Shown piece after piece: positions 34,398 through 42,130 of a DNA stretch of 64,000 bases. The DNA is from Streptomyces sp. TS71-3 (GTDB taxonomy: Bacteria; Actinomycetota; Actinomycetes; Streptomycetales; Streptomycetaceae). A program made the translations under genes and the position numbers. The stretch is from assembly GCF_018327685.1 (NCBI RefSeq), contig NZ_BNEL01000001.1:2604001-2668000 (forward strand), written 5' to 3'. Within the stretch, counting starts at the first letter, position 1, and the number at the start of each line of letters is the position of its first letter. The notes beneath the pieces are model-generated. The model searched no databases. It had not been told where the DNA came from and was given only the letters and a program-made list of their open reading frames with translations.

Positions 34398-35653
34398 CCG
34401 CCGGATGGGAGGATACGAGGGCCGCCGCACAGGGGACCCCAGGGCCCCCAGGGACCCCAGGGACCCCAAGGGCCGCCGCAGCAGGGCCCCCGAGGGCCGC
34501 CGCACCGGGGCTCCCGAGGGCCGCCGCGCAAGGCCCCCGCCCCCCGGAACCCTTCACGTTCGCCGCGCTCAGCGGCTTCCTCGGCGCCGGGAAGACCACC
34601 ACCCTCACCGCGCTCGCCCGGCTGCTCCAGGCCCGCGGCCACCGGGTCGCCGTGATCACCAACGACCAGGGCGAGGACCTGGTCGACACGGCCGTCGCGC
34701 GGGCGTCCGCGGCCGACGTCGCCGAGGTCACCGGCGGCTGCTTCTGCTGCCGTTTCGAGGATCTCACCGCCGTCACCACCGAGGCGGTGGCGCGCGGCGC
34801 CGACGTCGTGCTCGCCGAGGCGGTCGGCAGCTGCACCGACCTCCAGGCCACCGTCGTACGCCCGCTGCTGCGCGCGTACGGGCCCCGGATCCGCCTCGCG
34901 CCGCTGGTGGCCGTCGTCGACCCGGCCCGCTTCACCGGGCTCGCCGCCACGATGGACCCGGACCTCGCCTACCTCTTCGACCGCCAGCTCGCGGAGGCCG
35001 ACCTGATCGCCGTCAACAAGTCCGACGCCACCCCGGCCGCGACCATGGCGGCCGTGCGCGAGGCGCTGGCCGCCCTGCACCCGGACACCCCCGTGCACAC
35101 CTTCTCGGCCCTGACCGGCACCGGACTCGACACCCTCGCCGGCCCGCTCACCGGTGCCGGGGCCCCCGTCGACCGCTCCGTACTGCCCGGCCGCCGCGGC
35201 GACCTGGACATCGACTACGACCGGTACGCCGCCGCCGAAGCTCTGCTCGCCTGGCTCAACCACACGGTCGAGGTGACCGGCACGCCCGCGTTCTCCTCCG
35301 CGCGCTGGTCCGAGGTGCTGCTCACGGCGCTGTCCGAACGGGACTGGCTGATCGGCCACGCCAAGGTGCACCTGGAGGACGCGGCGGGCCGGTTCACCCG
35401 GGCGAGCCTGACCGCCCGCGGCGGGCGTCCCGCCGTCGCCGCGGACGGTGGTGCCATGAGCCGGGCGCGTGCCCGTATCAACGCCCGGGTGGCCTGCGCC
35501 CCCGAGCAGCTCGACGCGGCCGTGCGCGCCGCGGTCCGGGCCGCCGACACCGCCACCGGCGCCACGTCCACGTCCGCCGCCGCACCCGCGTCCTTCCGCC
35601 CCGGCTACCCCCGCCCGACGCACCGGGTGCCGGGCCAGGCGGCCCGGTCGTGA
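34394..35653 (+). CDS. CobW/COG0523-family G3E GTPase (putative metallochaperone)
   Basis: The P-loop (SGFLGAGKTTTLTALARLL), the zinc-binding Cys motif GGCFCCRF, the switch acid in VVLAEAVGSCTDLQ and the guanine-specificity motif VNKSD are all present. The C-terminal CobW domain covers the second half (WLNHTVEVTGTPAFSSARW, SERDWLIGHAKVHLEDAAG). The only start that uses the overlap is TTG at 34394 in TTGA. It gives 419 residues with a roughly 50-residue leader made of GTP and RAAA repeats, so the real start may be later. Such GTPases insert zinc, cobalt, nickel or iron into client proteins. Why it follows a secreted hydrolase gene is unclear; the pairing may be only an operon of convenience. 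Confidence 0.85.
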   Translation: MTAGWEDTRAAAQGTPGPPGTPGTPRAAAAGPPRAAAPGLPRAAAQGPRPPEPFTFAALSGFLGAGKTTTLTALARLLQARGHRVAVITNDQGEDLVDTAVARASAADVAEVTGGCFCCRFEDLTAVTTEAVARGADVVLAEAVGSCTDLQATVVRPLLRAYGPRIRLAPLVAVVDPARFTGLAATMDPDLAYLFDRQLAEADLIAVNKSDATPAATMAAVREALAALHPDTPVHTFSALTGTGLDTLAGPLTGAGAPVDRSVLPGRRGDLDIDYDRYAAAEALLAWLNHTVEVTGTPAFSSARWSEVLLTALSERDWLIGHAKVHLEDAAGRFTRASLTARGGRPAVAADGGAMSRARARINARVACAPEQLDAAVRAAVRAADTATGATSTSAAAPASFRPGYPRPTHRVPGQAARS

Positions 35654-35738
35654 GGCGGCACCACCGGCCCGTGCCCGCCGCGGCGGGCGGGGGCGCCCGC
35701 GGTGCAACGGCACCGCGTCCGCGGCACTCTTCCCGGGT

Positions 35739-36860
35739 ATGAAGACTCGACTCACCCTCGTGGTGGCCTCCGCCCTGTTACTCGTCTCCGCACTGCCGGC
35801 CGCCGGGGCGCAGGCGTCGTCGTCCGCGCCGGCGCATCCGCCCGCCGCGGCCCCCCAGCAGGCCGGTCAGGTCGCGGTGACGGCCTACGACCTCGGCGAC
35901 ACGGCGTTCACCGACCCGCAGACGGGCACGGTCAGCGAGGTGCGCGCCGTGGTGCACTACCCGCGCCGGCTCACCGGCCGGCTCCCGCTGATCGTCATGG
36001 CGCACGGGTCCTGGTTCGGCTGCGACTCCGAGTCCGCCACCACCTGGCCGTGCCCGGCCGGCTCGCACCCGTTCCCCAGCTACCGCGGCTACGACTACCT
36101 GGGCTCCGCGCTGGCCGCCCGCGGTTTCGTGGTGGCGTCGATCAGCGCGGACGGCATCAACCAGACCTCGTTCGACTACGGCGACCGGGCACGGCTCGTC
36201 AACGAGCACCTGCGGCTGTGGCAGGAGCTGGCGTCCAAGGGCGGCGGGCCGCTCGCGGGACGGTTCACGGATCCGGCCACCGGGGCGCCCGTCGCGCCGG
36301 CGTTCGCCGGGCACGTCGACATGGCGCGGGTGGGCACGCTGGGGCACTCCCGCGGCGGCAAGGGCGTCATGTGGCAGGCGTCGGACAAGCACCGCGGCGA
36401 GTGGCCGGACGGGGTGCGGGTGCGGGCGGTGCTGGGGCTGGCGCCGGTCAAGTTCGACGTCCCGGAGGGCGACCACAGCGACACGCTCATCACGTCGCTG
36501 CCGTTCGCGGTGGTGACCGGGGGCTGCGACGGAGCGGTGCGCGAGGCGGGCCAGGAGTACCTGGACGACGTCGCCGGCCAGAACACCGCCACCGACTACT
36601 CGGTCTCGCTGCGCGACGCCAACCACAACTACTTCAACACCACGTGGACGCCGCCGTTCCCGCTGTCCGAGGACGACAGCACCTGCCCCGCCCAGGAGCT
36701 GGCCCCGGCCGTGCAGCAGGACGCGCTCGTCGCCTACGCCACCGCGTTCTACCGCTACGAGCTGTACGGCGACCGGGCCGGGCTGCCGCTGCTCACGGGC
36801 GGGCGCCCGCTGCCGGGCGCCACGTCCACGGCGCGCGTGGTGCCGCCGGGGGCGAAGTGA
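35739..36860 (+). CDS. Secreted alpha/beta hydrolase (esterase/lipase-like)
   Basis: This 373-residue protein has a Sec signal peptide (MKTRLTLVVASALLLVSALPAAGAQA). An oxyanion region VMAHGSWFGC (residues 87-95) and a nucleophile at Ser204 (LGHSRGGKG) define the fold. Asp and His candidates lie in VTGGCDGAVREAG and LRDANHNYFNT. Several cysteines (for example GCDS and WPCPAG) could form disulfides outside the cell. A convincing ribosome site is lacking (CCCGGGTATG), but the signal peptide fixes the start. It is followed by a strong hairpin that separates it from the convergent gene. It resembles secreted PET/polyester-hydrolase-like or uncharacterised hydrolases; the substrate is unknown. Confidence 0.88.
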   Translation: MKTRLTLVVASALLLVSALPAAGAQASSSAPAHPPAAAPQQAGQVAVTAYDLGDTAFTDPQTGTVSEVRAVVHYPRRLTGRLPLIVMAHGSWFGCDSESATTWPCPAGSHPFPSYRGYDYLGSALAARGFVVASISADGINQTSFDYGDRARLVNEHLRLWQELASKGGGPLAGRFTDPATGAPVAPAFAGHVDMARVGTLGHSRGGKGVMWQASDKHRGEWPDGVRVRAVLGLAPVKFDVPEGDHSDTLITSLPFAVVTGGCDGAVREAGQEYLDDVAGQNTATDYSVSLRDANHNYFNTTWTPPFPLSEDDSTCPAQELAPAVQQDALVAYATAFYRYELYGDRAGLPLLTGGRPLPGATSTARVVPPGAK

Positions 36861-36940
36861 CAGGGGTCCGGGGGCGCCAGGCTCGCCACGGGAACGGATG
36901 AGGATGCGGCAGCAGGTGGACGAGTGGCTGCCTGGGACAT

Positions 36941-36972
36941 GGGAACGGCCCCGCCTCGGCGGGGCCGTTCCC
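36941..36972. terminator. Bidirectional terminator between convergent secreted-protein genes
   Basis: GGGAACGGCCCCG (36941-36953) and CGGGGCCGTTCCC (36960-36972) form a perfect 13-bp stem with a 6-base loop. It is 80 bases after the hydrolase stop and 25 bases from the stop of the convergent gene. Confidence 0.85.
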
Positions 36973-36997
36973 ACACGCTCGGCCAGGGGCTCAGCCC

Positions 36998-38449
36998 TCA
37001 GCTCACGTTGAGCGCCGTGTCGTCCACGGCGAACGTCGTCTGGAGCTTGGTGCCCTCCGTGCCGGTGAACTTGACGGTGACCGTCTGGCCCGCGTACGCG
37101 CTCAGGTCGAACGAGCGCTGCTGGTAGCCGCCGGACCCGTTCAGGTTCGAGTACGTGCCGAGGGTGGCCAGGGTGCTGCCCGACGAGCTGAGCACCTGCA
37201 CCTTGAGCGTGTCGTACGCCGTGCTCGTCGTGGTCTCGTCGGTGTCGACGCGCAGGTAGAAGCTGAGCGTCGCCGTGCAGCCCGCCGGGATCCGCACGGA
37301 CTGGGAGAGCGTGTCGGTGTGGCTGGTGGCGTAGCCGTTCAGCTTGGCCTTGTAGGAGCCGGTGCGGGCGGGCAGGGACCCGCCGTTCGTGATCACACCG
37401 CTGGAGGCCGACCAGGACGTGCCGCCCGACTCGAAGCCGGGGTTGGCGAGCAGCTGCGCCGAGGTGCAGTCGCCGCCGCCCCCGCCGCCGCCACCTGAGC
37501 TGCCCGAGCCGCCCGCGAGCCACTCGGTGGCGTTCAGGGCCAGCTCGGAGTCGCTGCCGGCGGGATCGTTCCAGCCGTCGTAGAGGTCGTCGCCGGAGTG
37601 CCCGGTGCCGTCGTCGATCGGGGAGCTGTCGCCCCAGAACGCGACCCGGCCGCTGCCGAAGGTGCTGGTCGCGAAGAAGGCGCCGGAGTTCCCGGAGGAA
37701 CCGGTGCGGTAGACGAGCCCCTTCACCGCGGAGTTGTCCGACGGCTTGAGTGTGGCGGTGGCGCCGTCGCGGATGATGCTGCCCGTGACGGTGCCGAAGG
37801 AGCCGTGCAGCACGGGGTTCGACGAGTCCGAGATCGCCCGCGGGTTGTCGTTGCTGACGTCCACGGTGTCGATGGAGAAGCCGAACGGGTCGGTGCTGTC
37901 GACGGAGTTGTTCTTCATCAGGTCGTTGATGACCTCGACCGCGTCCTCGCCGTCGTTGTTGCGGTCGGCGCCGGTGTGGTCGGAGATCAGGAAGAGCCCG
38001 CCGCCGTTCTGCACGAACTTCATCACGGCGGTCTTCTCCGCGGCGCTGAGCAGCACGTTCGGCTCGGGCAGCACGAAGGTGTCGAAGTTCTTCAGGTCGA
38101 GGGCCGAGGACGTGCCGTAGGTGATGGTGCTGCCGGAGGACAGCGTCTTCAGCGAGTAGTCGCCCGTCTTCTGGAGGGCGACACCCCAGGAGGAGAGCGC
38201 GCCGGTCCAGTCGCCTTCGGACGACGGGCTGGAGTCCTCGCCGAGCGGGTCGGGCTGGCTGGTGCTGATCACCCAGTCGGCGTTGGCGGCGGTCTCCGCC
38301 TTGGTGTTGTCGAAGAGGATCCGGTGCGGCGTGGCCGCGGCGGCCGGGTGGGCGGCCGTGGTCTGGGCGGCGGCGGCCGCCGTGGTGAGCAGGCCGAGCA
38401 GCGCGAGCGCGGCGATGGGTCCCCGGCGGGACATGCCGGTTGCGGGCAT
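36998..38449 (-). CDS. Secreted multidomain protein: GATase-like/DUF4350-like domain plus C-terminal beta-sandwich
   Basis: This 483-residue protein has a signal peptide ([20 protein letters not shown] plus [14 protein letters not shown]). A Rossmann-like domain of about 280 residues starts [20 protein letters not shown] and includes [18 protein letters not shown] and [23 protein letters not shown]. This resembles class I glutamine-amidotransferase-like or DUF4350-like folds used in some secreted proteins. A poly-Gly/Ser linker ([15 protein letters not shown]) leads to a carbohydrate-binding-like beta-sandwich ([20 protein letters not shown] to the end). The ATG at 38449 follows GGAGGTCCGACGG, so it is preferred over a longer frame. 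It may act on a cell-wall or environmental polymer; no catalytic residues can be assigned with confidence. Confidence 0.78.
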   Translation of the reverse strand: MPATGMSRRGPIAALALLGLLTTAAAAAQTTAAHPAAAATPHRILFDNTKAETAANADWVISTSQPDPLGEDSSPSSEGDWTGALSSWGVALQKTGDYSLKTLSSGSTITYGTSSALDLKNFDTFVLPEPNVLLSAAEKTAVMKFVQNGGGLFLISDHTGADRNNDGEDAVEVINDLMKNNSVDSTDPFGFSIDTVDVSNDNPRAISDSSNPVLHGSFGTVTGSIIRDGATATLKPSDNSAVKGLVYRTGSSGNSGAFFATSTFGSGRVAFWGDSSPIDDGTGHSGDDLYDGWNDPAGSDSELALNATEWLAGGSGSSGGGGGGGGDCTSAQLLANPGFESGGTSWSASSGVITNGGSLPARTGSYKAKLNGYATSHTDTLSQSVRIPAGCTATLSFYLRVDTDETTTSTAYDTLKVQVLSSSGSTLATLGTYSNLNGSGGYQQRSFDLSAYAGQTVTVKFTGTEGTKLQTTFAVDDTALNVS

Positions 38450-39124
38450 CCGTCGGACCTCCGTCCGGTGGGGGTTCACGGGGTGGCTGGGGTTCGTGGA
38501 GCGCGGGGGTGCGGGGGTGGCGCGGGCATGGCTGGTGGTGCGCTGGGTGGTTCTCCGCGCGTAGAACAGCTGGAGCACCTGAACGCTACGCGCGGCACGG
38601 GGAGTTGAACAGGACGCGTCGGGGCTCCGGGGCGTCCACGTGGGCCGGAAGCGGGGGAGTTCAGCACGCGGTCCCGGGCGGTTCAGCGCGCGGTGGACGG
38701 AGGTTCACGGGCCCGCGCGGCGTGGGACCGTCTCCCGAGCCGGTCCTCCGAGCCGGTCCTCCGAGCCCGTCTCCCGCGGTCCGCCTCGGGGAGCCCGCCT
38801 CCGGGAGCCCGTCCCCCCGCCATGACCTGTGGTTCAACGGATGTGCAACGCCCGTGCAACCGCCCCGGCCCAGACTGGGCGAGGTTCTGGTGGGGCCGCC
38901 GATTCCTCTGCCAGGGCCCCTTGCGGCCGCGGTGCACGGCACCCCGGCTCTCCCGGGACACGGACCGGGTCCGGGCACCCGTACCCGGCCGGTCCGGGTC
39001 GTACGGCACGGCCCGTAGCCGTACGGCCGCGCGCCGGGGCCCCCTCCGTGGCCCCGGCGCACCCCTGCCCGCCGGGCCCCCGGGCGGCGAGGGCGCTGTC
39101 AGAGGCGGCTGGCAGGATCGGTCC
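38450..39124. other. Gene-free divergent region
   Basis: About 675 bases separate the secreted protein from the methyltransferase. I see no supportable gene. It contains short direct repeats (GAGCCGGTCCTCC in tandem near 38735-38765) and G+C-rich sequence near 39030-39090. Promoters for both flanking genes should lie here. Confidence 0.6.
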
Positions 39125-39778
39125 ATGACGAACTCCGCCGACATCGCCGCCTACTGGGACGCCGCCGCGCCCGGCTTCGACGAGGAGCCGGACCACGGGC
39201 TCGGGCCCGCCGGGACCCGTGCCGCCTGGGCGCGGCTGCTGGCCGGGCTGCTCCCGCCGGCGCCCGCGGACGTCCTCGACGCCGGGTGCGGCACCGGTTC
39301 GCTCTCCCTGCTGCTCGCCGAGGCGGGCCACCGGGTGACGGGCGTCGACCTCTCGCCGCGGATGGTGGCCCACGCACGGGCGAAGCTGGCGGCCGCCGGC
39401 CGGTCGGCCGGCTTCCTCGTGGGCGACGCGGCACGGCCGCCCACCGAGGACCAGCGCTTCGACGCCGTGCTCGGCCGGCACCTGCTGTGGACGCTGCCCG
39501 ACCCGCTGTCCGCCCTGCGCGAGTGGACCGCCCGGCTGCGCCCCGGCGGGGTGCTGGTCCTCGTCGAGGGCAGGTGGCGGATACCGGGCCGGCGCGCGGA
39601 GCCGTACGTACCGGGCGCCGAGGACCTGCCGTGGCACGGCGGCGTGACGGCGGAGGACCTGACGGCGGCGGTCGCCCCGCTCACCACCGAGGTACGGGTC
39701 ACCCCGCTGACCGACGACCCCGAACTGTGGGGCGGGCCGGTGGGCGACGAGAGGTATGTGCTGGTGGGCCGGGTGTGA
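39125..39778 (+). CDS. Class I SAM-dependent methyltransferase
   Basis: This 217-residue protein has motif I (VLDAGCGTGSLSLLLAEAG) near residue 50 and the acidic end of strand 2 in VTGVDLSPRMVAHARAKLAA. Motif-post region FDAVLGRHLLWTLPDPLSAL and RPGGVLVLVEGRW complete the core. The N-terminus DIAAYWDAAAPGFDEEPDHG is typical of the Methyltransf_11/25-like group, close to the UbiE/BioC type. The ATG at 39125 is the first of the conserved region. It stands alone between the gene-free region and the DUF805 gene. The methyl acceptor is unknown. Confidence 0.9.
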   Translation: MTNSADIAAYWDAAAPGFDEEPDHGLGPAGTRAAWARLLAGLLPPAPADVLDAGCGTGSLSLLLAEAGHRVTGVDLSPRMVAHARAKLAAAGRSAGFLVGDAARPPTEDQRFDAVLGRHLLWTLPDPLSALREWTARLRPGGVLVLVEGRWRIPGRRAEPYVPGAEDLPWHGGVTAEDLTAAVAPLTTEVRVTPLTDDPELWGGPVGDERYVLVGRV

Positions 39779-39933
39779 GGTGCCGCCCGTGCGGCGTCCG
39801 CGCCCACGTGGAGCTCCGGGTCCGGCCATTCCCGTTCTCCCCGCGGCCGGAAGAAGGCGTTTTCCGGGTCGGAAGAGGGGCACTGGAATCATCAGCTCAG
39901 CGGAATTCAGGCCGAGTTGACTGGAGGCTGGCC

Positions 39934-40308
39934 ATGCATTGGTATATGCGGGCGTGGAAGTTGTACGGCGTGTTCGGCGGCCGTGCCTCGCGCGTGGAGT
40001 ACTGGATGTTCGTACTCATCGACGTCATCGTTTCCCTGGCGCTCTTCGCCGTCGACACGGCGCTCCAGACCAGGGTTCCCGACACGATCTACGGGCTCGC
40101 CGCGATCGTCCCGAGCCTCGCCGTCGGCTGCCGGCGGCTGCACGACACGGACCGCTCCGGCTGGTGGCAGCTGCTCAACCTCATCCCCGTCCTCGGGTGG
40201 ATCGCCGTCATCGTCCTCATGGCGCAGGACGGCACGCACGGCGCCAACAAGCACGGCCCCGACCCGCGGCACTCCGCCGTCCACGGCGCGGCGGCCCACG
40301 CGGCCTGA
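39934..40308 (+). CDS. DUF805 membrane protein
   Basis: This 124-residue protein has the DUF805 pattern. It begins MHWYMRAWKLYGVFGGRASRVEYWMFVL, has two or three membrane segments (LIDVIVSLALFAVDTAL, IYGLAAIVPSLAVGCRRLHD and LLNLIPVLGWIAVIVLM), and has the diagnostic RRLHDTDRSGWW motif. GANKHGPDPR at the end is also common in the family. The ATG at 39934 follows CTGGAGGCTGGCC. The function of DUF805 is unknown; related proteins are small inner-membrane proteins. It is convergent with the deacetylase gene. Confidence 0.92.
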   Translation: MHWYMRAWKLYGVFGGRASRVEYWMFVLIDVIVSLALFAVDTALQTRVPDTIYGLAAIVPSLAVGCRRLHDTDRSGWWQLLNLIPVLGWIAVIVLMAQDGTHGANKHGPDPRHSAVHGAAAHAA

Positions 40309-40332
40309 CCGCGGCGCGGCGCGGGTGGCGGG

Positions 40333-41319
40333 CTACGCGCTCGGGCCGGGCAGGCCGCTGACGGGGGCGGGCGCGCGTTCGACCCACGCGGCGCTCTCGG
40401 GGCGCGCGAGGACCCAGTCCGCGATCTGGTCCTTGCGGGCCCACCACACGTCGTCCCGTTCGCGCAGCCGGGTCAGGACCCGGTCCAGCACCCGGACCCG
40501 GGAGGCGTGGCCGGACACCCGGTCGTGGAGCGCGAGGACCATCATGCGGCGCCGGTGGGCGCCCTCCTCGAAGAGCTGCTCGAACTCGTCGACGACCTGG
40601 CGCTCGTAGGCGGCCGGGTCGAATCCGGCGAAGTCGAAACTCACGATGTCGTTGAGATGCGCCGTGTACGGCACGGTGGCAAAGGGCTTTCCGTTGATGG
40701 CCTGGAGGAAAGGCTCGTCCGCGGAGAGATCGTCGATGTGGTAGCGGAAACCGAGTTCCGACAGGATTTCCAGCGTATTCACGCCGGGCCGGAACCAGTA
40801 ATTCGTATAGCCGGTGGGCCGGGTGCCGGTGGCCTGCTGGATGATCTCGGCGCTCTCCGCGATCCACGCCGTCTCCTGCGGGCGGGCCATGTGGTACTGG
40901 CGCTGCCAGGCGAGCCCGTGCGCGCCGGCCTCGTGCCCGCGGCGCACGATCTCGTGGGCGACGTCCGGGTGGCGGCGGACCGCTTCGCCCACCATGTAGG
41001 CGCTCACCTTGATGCCGTGCTTGTCGAAGAGGTCCAGCAGGCGGGGCACGCCCTCCCGGGCGCCGTACTCGTAGTAGCTGTTCTGCCCGAGGTCCGGAAA
41101 GCCGGGCAGGACCGGATCGGCGATGGGGCCGGGCGCGCCGCCGATCGGCTGGCCGCCCGCCTCGAACTGGAGCGTGAGCGTGACGGCGAGCCGGGCCCCG
41201 TCCGGCCAGAAGGCCTCCGACGGGCTCTGCTGCGCCTCACGCGCCCTCTCCTGCGGCCTCTCCTGTGGGGGGTTCTGCGACAGGTCCTGTGAAGGATTCC
41301 GCGACGGGGTGGTGGTCAT
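40333..41319 (-). CDS. Polysaccharide deacetylase family protein (PuuE/HpPgdA-like)
   Basis: This 328-residue protein belongs to the NodB-homology fold in its cyclic-imidate/PuuE branch. LAVTLTLQFEAGGQP replaces the usual TFDD motif. SAYMVGEAVRRHPDVAHEIVRRGHEAGAHG carries the His-x3-His metal site, and PTGYTNYWFRPGVNTLEILSELGFRYHIDD and MMVLALHDRVSGHAS follow. The first 50 residues are Gln/Pro/Ser-rich and there is no signal peptide, so it is likely cytoplasmic. The ATG at 41319 is preceded by GGAGACGGAAGCC. Relatives act on allantoin, peptidoglycan-type amides or other cyclic amides, so 'deacetylase' may not describe its true reaction. Confidence 0.85.
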   Translation of the reverse strand: MTTTPSRNPSQDLSQNPPQERPQERAREAQQSPSEAFWPDGARLAVTLTLQFEAGGQPIGGAPGPIADPVLPGFPDLGQNSYYEYGAREGVPRLLDLFDKHGIKVSAYMVGEAVRRHPDVAHEIVRRGHEAGAHGLAWQRQYHMARPQETAWIAESAEIIQQATGTRPTGYTNYWFRPGVNTLEILSELGFRYHIDDLSADEPFLQAINGKPFATVPYTAHLNDIVSFDFAGFDPAAYERQVVDEFEQLFEEGAHRRRMMVLALHDRVSGHASRVRVLDRVLTRLRERDDVWWARKDQIADWVLARPESAAWVERAPAPVSGLPGPSA

Positions 41320-42130
41320 GGGTGGCTTCCGTCTCCGTGTGTGCCGTGCAGGTGCGAACGCCGCCCGGGGGCGAACCCTGCTCGATCCCTCCGGAATGGG
41401 ATATTCCACGCCTGTGCCCGCATTCTGGCAGACTTCCGGCGCGGAGGCTCGGTGGTGGGTTTGGTGGTGGGCTTGGTGGTGGGGTCGGCGGTGTGCTCGG
41501 CGGTGGGGCGCGTCCGCGGGGAGCCCGGGGCTCTTCCTCCGCGTGTCGCCGGGGCGCCGGGGCCCTTCCGGCGCCCCGGATCCACGTTCGACATAATCGA
41601 GGGAGCTGGTCGCGGCGGCCCGCGCCGGACCTCCTGAGCACCGGTGACCCCACTCGGGGGCGTGGCCCGCGCGTGAGGGGTGTGATCCCGCACGGTGGGG
41701 CGCGAGCGCCGCGCTGAGGCACCCTGTTAGGGAACGGACGCGTTCTGATTCGCTTGCTTTCGGCCCTGGGCAGAACTTAACCTCTCTCCGTACGAGACGG
41801 TAACGTTCCCTATGTTCACCGAGGGGCGGGAGGGGCCCCTCCCGACGGGCATGTCCCAGCGAGGCAGGACGCCGCGCCGGGTGGTGCCGGGCCGGGACCG
41901 CCGCAGACGGCGGAGACCGCGCTTACGGCACACCGGGTCCGCGGCCGCCGGGACCCGTCCGGCAGACTTCTTTCCGGCAGCACCGCCCGCCCGGCCCCCG
42001 ACCGCCGGCAGCGGTCTCATCGGTTCTCCGACCGCCGACCGGCGGTACCGGCCGCCGGGCCCACCGATCACGGCGCGACGGGCTCCGCACCGGCACAACA
42101 GCAAGACCACCGCACTGGAGGCCCCCAGTC
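41320..42130 (+). promoter_or_regulatory. Gene-free region with candidate TetR-type operators upstream of the MFS gene
   Basis: No supportable gene lies in these 811 bases. GAACG-GACG-CGTTC (41732-41745) is a perfect inverted repeat. A 9-bp repeat TAGGGAACG (41728-41736) is matched by its exact complement CGTTCCCTA at 41804-41812, 67 bases downstream. GTACGAGACGGTAACG lies next to the second arm and looks like the sites bound by TetR repressors of multidrug exporters. A regulator gene is not visible nearby. Confidence 0.4.

Noticed and set aside
31718..35653. A 1311-codon plus-strand frame over GH116 and the GTPase
   Set aside because: The first two thirds are an out-of-frame reading of GH116 rich in Arg/Pro. 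Only the last part (from 34394) is real and belongs to the GTPase.
41812..42130. A gene upstream of the MFS exporter
   Set aside because: The frame is Arg/Pro-rich, lacks a ribosome site and continues as a shadow of the exporter.
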